Notes under the pieces: model-generated | Seen by the model: the letters and a program-made list of their open reading frames with translations, nothing else | Told to the model about the DNA's origin: nothing | Databases searched by the model: none | Source of the DNA: Bacteroidales bacterium UBA5197 | GTDB lineage: Bacteria > Bacteroidota > Bacteroidia > Bacteroidales > Lentimicrobiaceae | Assembly (NCBI GenBank): GCA_002412885.1 | Contig: DHVX01000090.1 | Span: 76,354-140,353, forward strand | Direction: 5' to 3' | DNA: 64,000 bases | Made by a program: the position numbers and the translations under genes | Part shown: positions 61,984 to 64,000 of the stretch, piece by piece | Layout: each line of letters starts with the position of its first letter | How positions within the stretch are numbered: the stretch's first letter is position 1

Positions 61984-62874
61984 ATGAAAAAGTGGAATTA
62001 TTTATTTATGGCTTTGCTGATGTCAGCAGCAGTAGTGGTAACCTCCTGTGGTAAAGATGATGATCCGGTTGATCCGGGACCAACCCTGAATCTTAAAGGT
62101 GGTGCAACTTATACCTCAGCAGATGCAACCGTTCAATCAGGTTCTGTAATTCGTGTTGGAGTAAATGGTTTAAAAAGTTCTGTTTCAGGAGTTAAACTGG
62201 TTCGTTACAAATTCTCAATTACAGCCAACAACACCCCTACAACTTATGTTGATTCAACTTTCTCATCTGATTCATTTACCTGGGAAACCGACCTTACTTT
62301 AAGTGGTGTTGGTGAAATCAGGCTGGCTTTCGAATTATGGGACAAAAATGGTATGAAAGCTGATCAGGCGTTCAACATTATCATTGAAGATCCCGGTATG
62401 CAGATCAACAAATACCTGAATGTAGAGTTTGGTTCGTGGAACGATCCAGTTGGAAGTTTCTTTTCTTCAATTGAAGGAATTACCTACACAGTTGGTCAAA
62501 CTTCTGCATCTCCATTAAATCAGGCAAAGATCGACTTCCTTTTCTTCAAAGGTGCTACCAACCAGAATACAATGGCTTCACCTGATGATGCTGATGCAAA
62601 CACCATCAATGATCTGAAGCTGAATCTCTGGACCAATAAAAACCAGACCCGTTTCAATGCTACTACAATTACTGCCGCTCAGTTTGATGCAATCGGAGCT
62701 ACCTATCAGTTCCCGACTTTCAACCTGAGTGCTCAGACCAGCAAAATGAACAATCTAGTTAATGGTCAGGTTTTCCTTTTCAAAACCAAGAATGAGAAAC
62801 TGGGTCTTGTTAAAATTGTTGATCTCTACAGCCGTGGCGATCGTGCAAAAGCAAGCATCATTGTTCAGAAGTAA
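61984..62874 (+). CDS. Lipoprotein of unknown function
   Basis: The 296-residue protein has the lipobox VVTSC (Cys22) followed by the acidic GKDDDPVDPGP linker usual in surface lipoproteins of this phylum. The rest is beta-rich: an Ig-like stretch (~35-135, ending FELWDKNGMKADQAFNIIIEDPG) and a second domain (~140-296) with FGSWNDPVGSFFSSIEGITYTVGQ and a conserved-looking FLFKTKNEKLGLVKI end. I do not recognise a functional motif. Own promoter and terminator. Confidence 0.82.
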   Translation: MKKWNYLFMALLMSAAVVVTSCGKDDDPVDPGPTLNLKGGATYTSADATVQSGSVIRVGVNGLKSSVSGVKLVRYKFSITANNTPTTYVDSTFSSDSFTWETDLTLSGVGEIRLAFELWDKNGMKADQAFNIIIEDPGMQINKYLNVEFGSWNDPVGSFFSSIEGITYTVGQTSASPLNQAKIDFLFFKGATNQNTMASPDDADANTINDLKLNLWTNKNQTRFNATTITAAQFDAIGATYQFPTFNLSAQTSKMNNLVNGQVFLFKTKNEKLGLVKIVDLYSRGDRAKASIIVQK

Positions 62875-62895
62875 TTTTTCTGACTAAAATTCTTG

Positions 62896-62930
62896 ACAAA
62901 GGCTGCCATCTGGCGGCCTTTGTTGTTTTT
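62896..62930 (+). terminator. Rho-independent terminator
   Basis: A 12-bp stem (ACAAAGGCTGCC / GGCGGCCTTTGT, one G-T pair, 4-nt loop) is followed by T-rich sequence, 22 bp past the lipoprotein stop. Confidence 0.88.
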
Positions 62931-63020
62931 TAGCAAGTAAGTTGCAGGATTTTTTCTGCAGATTTGTTACCTCAATAAGCGGAATACTGTCTTTAAACTG
63001 CTGATTCCCGCTGAAATCCC

Positions 63021-63028
63021 TATTTTTG
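63021..63028 (+). promoter_or_regulatory. -7 promoter element of the lipid kinase gene
   Basis: TATTTTTG matches TAnnTTTG, 30 bp before the ATG at 63058. CTG rather than TTG sits 20 bp upstream. Confidence 0.5.
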
Positions 63029-63057
63029 CAAATTAATCCCTATTCTGAATTTTCACT

Positions 63058-63948
63058 ATGTCTGATGTTAAGCAGAGAATTCAGTTTCTCGTAAATCCCA
63101 CTTCAGGGGTAAATCAATCCCGAAAGGCTTTGCTGGCTGATATTGCCAAAGAGGTCCTTGATGCCTCAAGGTTCACGTGGGAAGTCAGTTTTAGTGAGTC
63201 TTCCGAACATATGCGTGAGCTTAGTCAGAATGCCGCTGCTGCTGGGGTTGATATTATTGTGGCCGTTGGTGGTGATGGCACTGTAAATCAGGTTGTGAAA
63301 GGAATGTATGGTTCTGACGCTGTTCTGGCCATTATTCCCGCAGGCTCCGGAAACGGATTGGCCCATCATCTTCATATTCCCGCTGATATTGCAGCCGCAT
63401 TGAAAATTGTCAATCTCGGCAAGATTAAATCGGTGGATACCTGCTCCATCAACGATGAACTGTTTGTTTCAATTGCCGGCGTTGGTTTCGATGCTTTGGT
63501 TGCTAAAAAATTCGCTGTTTCGAAACGCCGGGGATTTCTTTCTTATCTGGGTATCGTCACCAACGAATACACCTATTACCGTCCACGCAAGTACAAACTA
63601 AATATCGATGGACAAGTATATAGACGCGAAGCTCTTTTTGTCAGCTTTGCAAATACCAATCAGTTTGGGTACAATACCATAATAGCTCCCGATGCAAAAA
63701 TAGACGATGGTTTAATTGATGTTTGTATTATGAAGAAAGTGCCTTTGATTCTGGCACCGGGAATTGTTGGATTGTTGCTTACCCGAAAAATTGATTCCTC
63801 AAATTATATTGAGATCATCAAAGCAAAAGAGGTGAGTTTTACCCGCCGTAAAAACCGGGTTGTGAATGTTGATGGTGAACCGGTTAAGCTTAACAAAGAC
63901 ATTATTGTACGCGTTAATCCGGCATCACTAAAAGTAATTGTACCCTGA
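63058..63948 (+). CDS. Diacylglycerol/lipid kinase family protein (YegS/DagK type)
   Basis: The 296-residue protein shows the family motifs FLVNPTSGVNQSRK (~10-23), IIVAVGGDGTVNQVV (~70-84, catalytic loop) and IIPAGSGNGLAHHL (~95-108). VDTCSINDELFVSIAGVGFDALVA and the C-terminal VVNVDGEPV follow. It should phosphorylate a lipid such as diacylglycerol or a sphingoid base with ATP. Sphingolipids are common in Bacteroidota, but the substrate cannot be told here. Confidence 0.9.
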   Translation: MSDVKQRIQFLVNPTSGVNQSRKALLADIAKEVLDASRFTWEVSFSESSEHMRELSQNAAAAGVDIIVAVGGDGTVNQVVKGMYGSDAVLAIIPAGSGNGLAHHLHIPADIAAALKIVNLGKIKSVDTCSINDELFVSIAGVGFDALVAKKFAVSKRRGFLSYLGIVTNEYTYYRPRKYKLNIDGQVYRREALFVSFANTNQFGYNTIIAPDAKIDDGLIDVCIMKKVPLILAPGIVGLLLTRKIDSSNYIEIIKAKEVSFTRRKNRVVNVDGEPVKLNKDIIVRVNPASLKVIVP

Positions 63949-63959
63949 ATAACAGAACC

Positions 63960-64000
63960 ATGAATACAAAAAAATCCGGAAATCCGCGTAAGTCAGGAGG
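63960..64000 (+). CDS. Start of a gene cut by the window edge
   Basis: An ATG 12 bp after the lipid kinase stop opens a frame reading MNTKKSGNPRKSG to the end. The basic start resembles the YciH/SUI1 translation-factor proteins of Bacteroidota, but 13 residues cannot settle this. Confidence 0.4.
   Translation, partial: MNTKKSGNPRKSG

Overview
The window comes from a member of the phylum Bacteroidota, most likely class Bacteroidia. The evidence is two SusC/SusD outer-membrane pairs, an ECF sigma/FecR regulatory cassette, several secreted proteins with type IX secretion (T9SS) C-terminal sorting domains, BACON domains, and many promoters of the Bacteroidota type (-7 element TAnnTTTG) with few Shine-Dalgarno sequences. 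No rRNA, tRNA, CRISPR array, prophage or complete insertion sequence was recognised. The DNA is moderately AT-rich.

Layout. 1-1.6 kb: 3' end of a secreted GH18/CUB/T9SS protein, then a convergent unknown small protein with a faint gasdermin-like pattern. 1.7-12.8 kb (minus strand): SusC2-SusD2, then ECF sigma factor - FecR anti-sigma - STN-bearing SusC1 - SusD1, a nutrient-uptake locus with its own surface-signalling switch. 13-21.8 kb (plus): SH3-amidase, sigma-54 activator, LptE-like lipoprotein, TPR-like protein, SecG, GroES-GroEL, an AAA/DUF4143 ATPase behind a pair of perfect palindromes, and a DUF4468 protein. 21.9-23.6 kb (minus): a small beta-grasp-like protein overlapping a UshA-type 5'-nucleotidase. 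23.9-28.3 kb: a tight mevalonate operon (HMG-CoA reductase, GYDIA GHMP kinase, diphosphomevalonate decarboxylase, mevalonate kinase). 28.4-30.5 kb: adenine deaminase and an ArsR regulator. 30.6-36.9 kb: Ig-like lipoprotein, M1 peptidase and CotH protein.

36.9-39.5 kb is the most accessory part. A Bro-N/DinD-like gene and a HigA-type antitoxin gene form a two-gene unit with no recognisable HigB toxin. A secreted unknown follows, and three decayed T9SS tails lie around these genes. 39.5-43.1 kb: FMN riboswitch and the riboflavin operon ribD-ribE-ribBA-ribH. 43.4-49.1 kb (minus): polysaccharide deacetylase, CobW GTPase, gamma-glutamyltransferase and a PIF1-like helicase. 49.2-52.9 kb (minus): a giant secreted protein with ten BACON repeats, seven of them nearly identical. 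53.0-55.6 kb: a divergent PABA (folate) locus, pabA against pabB-pabC. A 324-bp MITE-like element with 19-bp terminal inverted repeats and a 10-bp target duplication sits in the gap between them. 55.6-64 kb: MFS transporter, RidA, DPP11-type S46 peptidase, an NtrC-type regulator with an altered GAFTGA loop, a lipoprotein, a diacylglycerol-kinase-family protein and the first codons of another gene.

No single complete new system is proven here. The best candidates for follow-up are the Bro-N/DinD-HigA unit with its T9SS-tail surroundings, the MITE between the pab genes, the palindrome pair before the AAA ATPase, the GAFPSA regulator and the gasdermin-like small protein.
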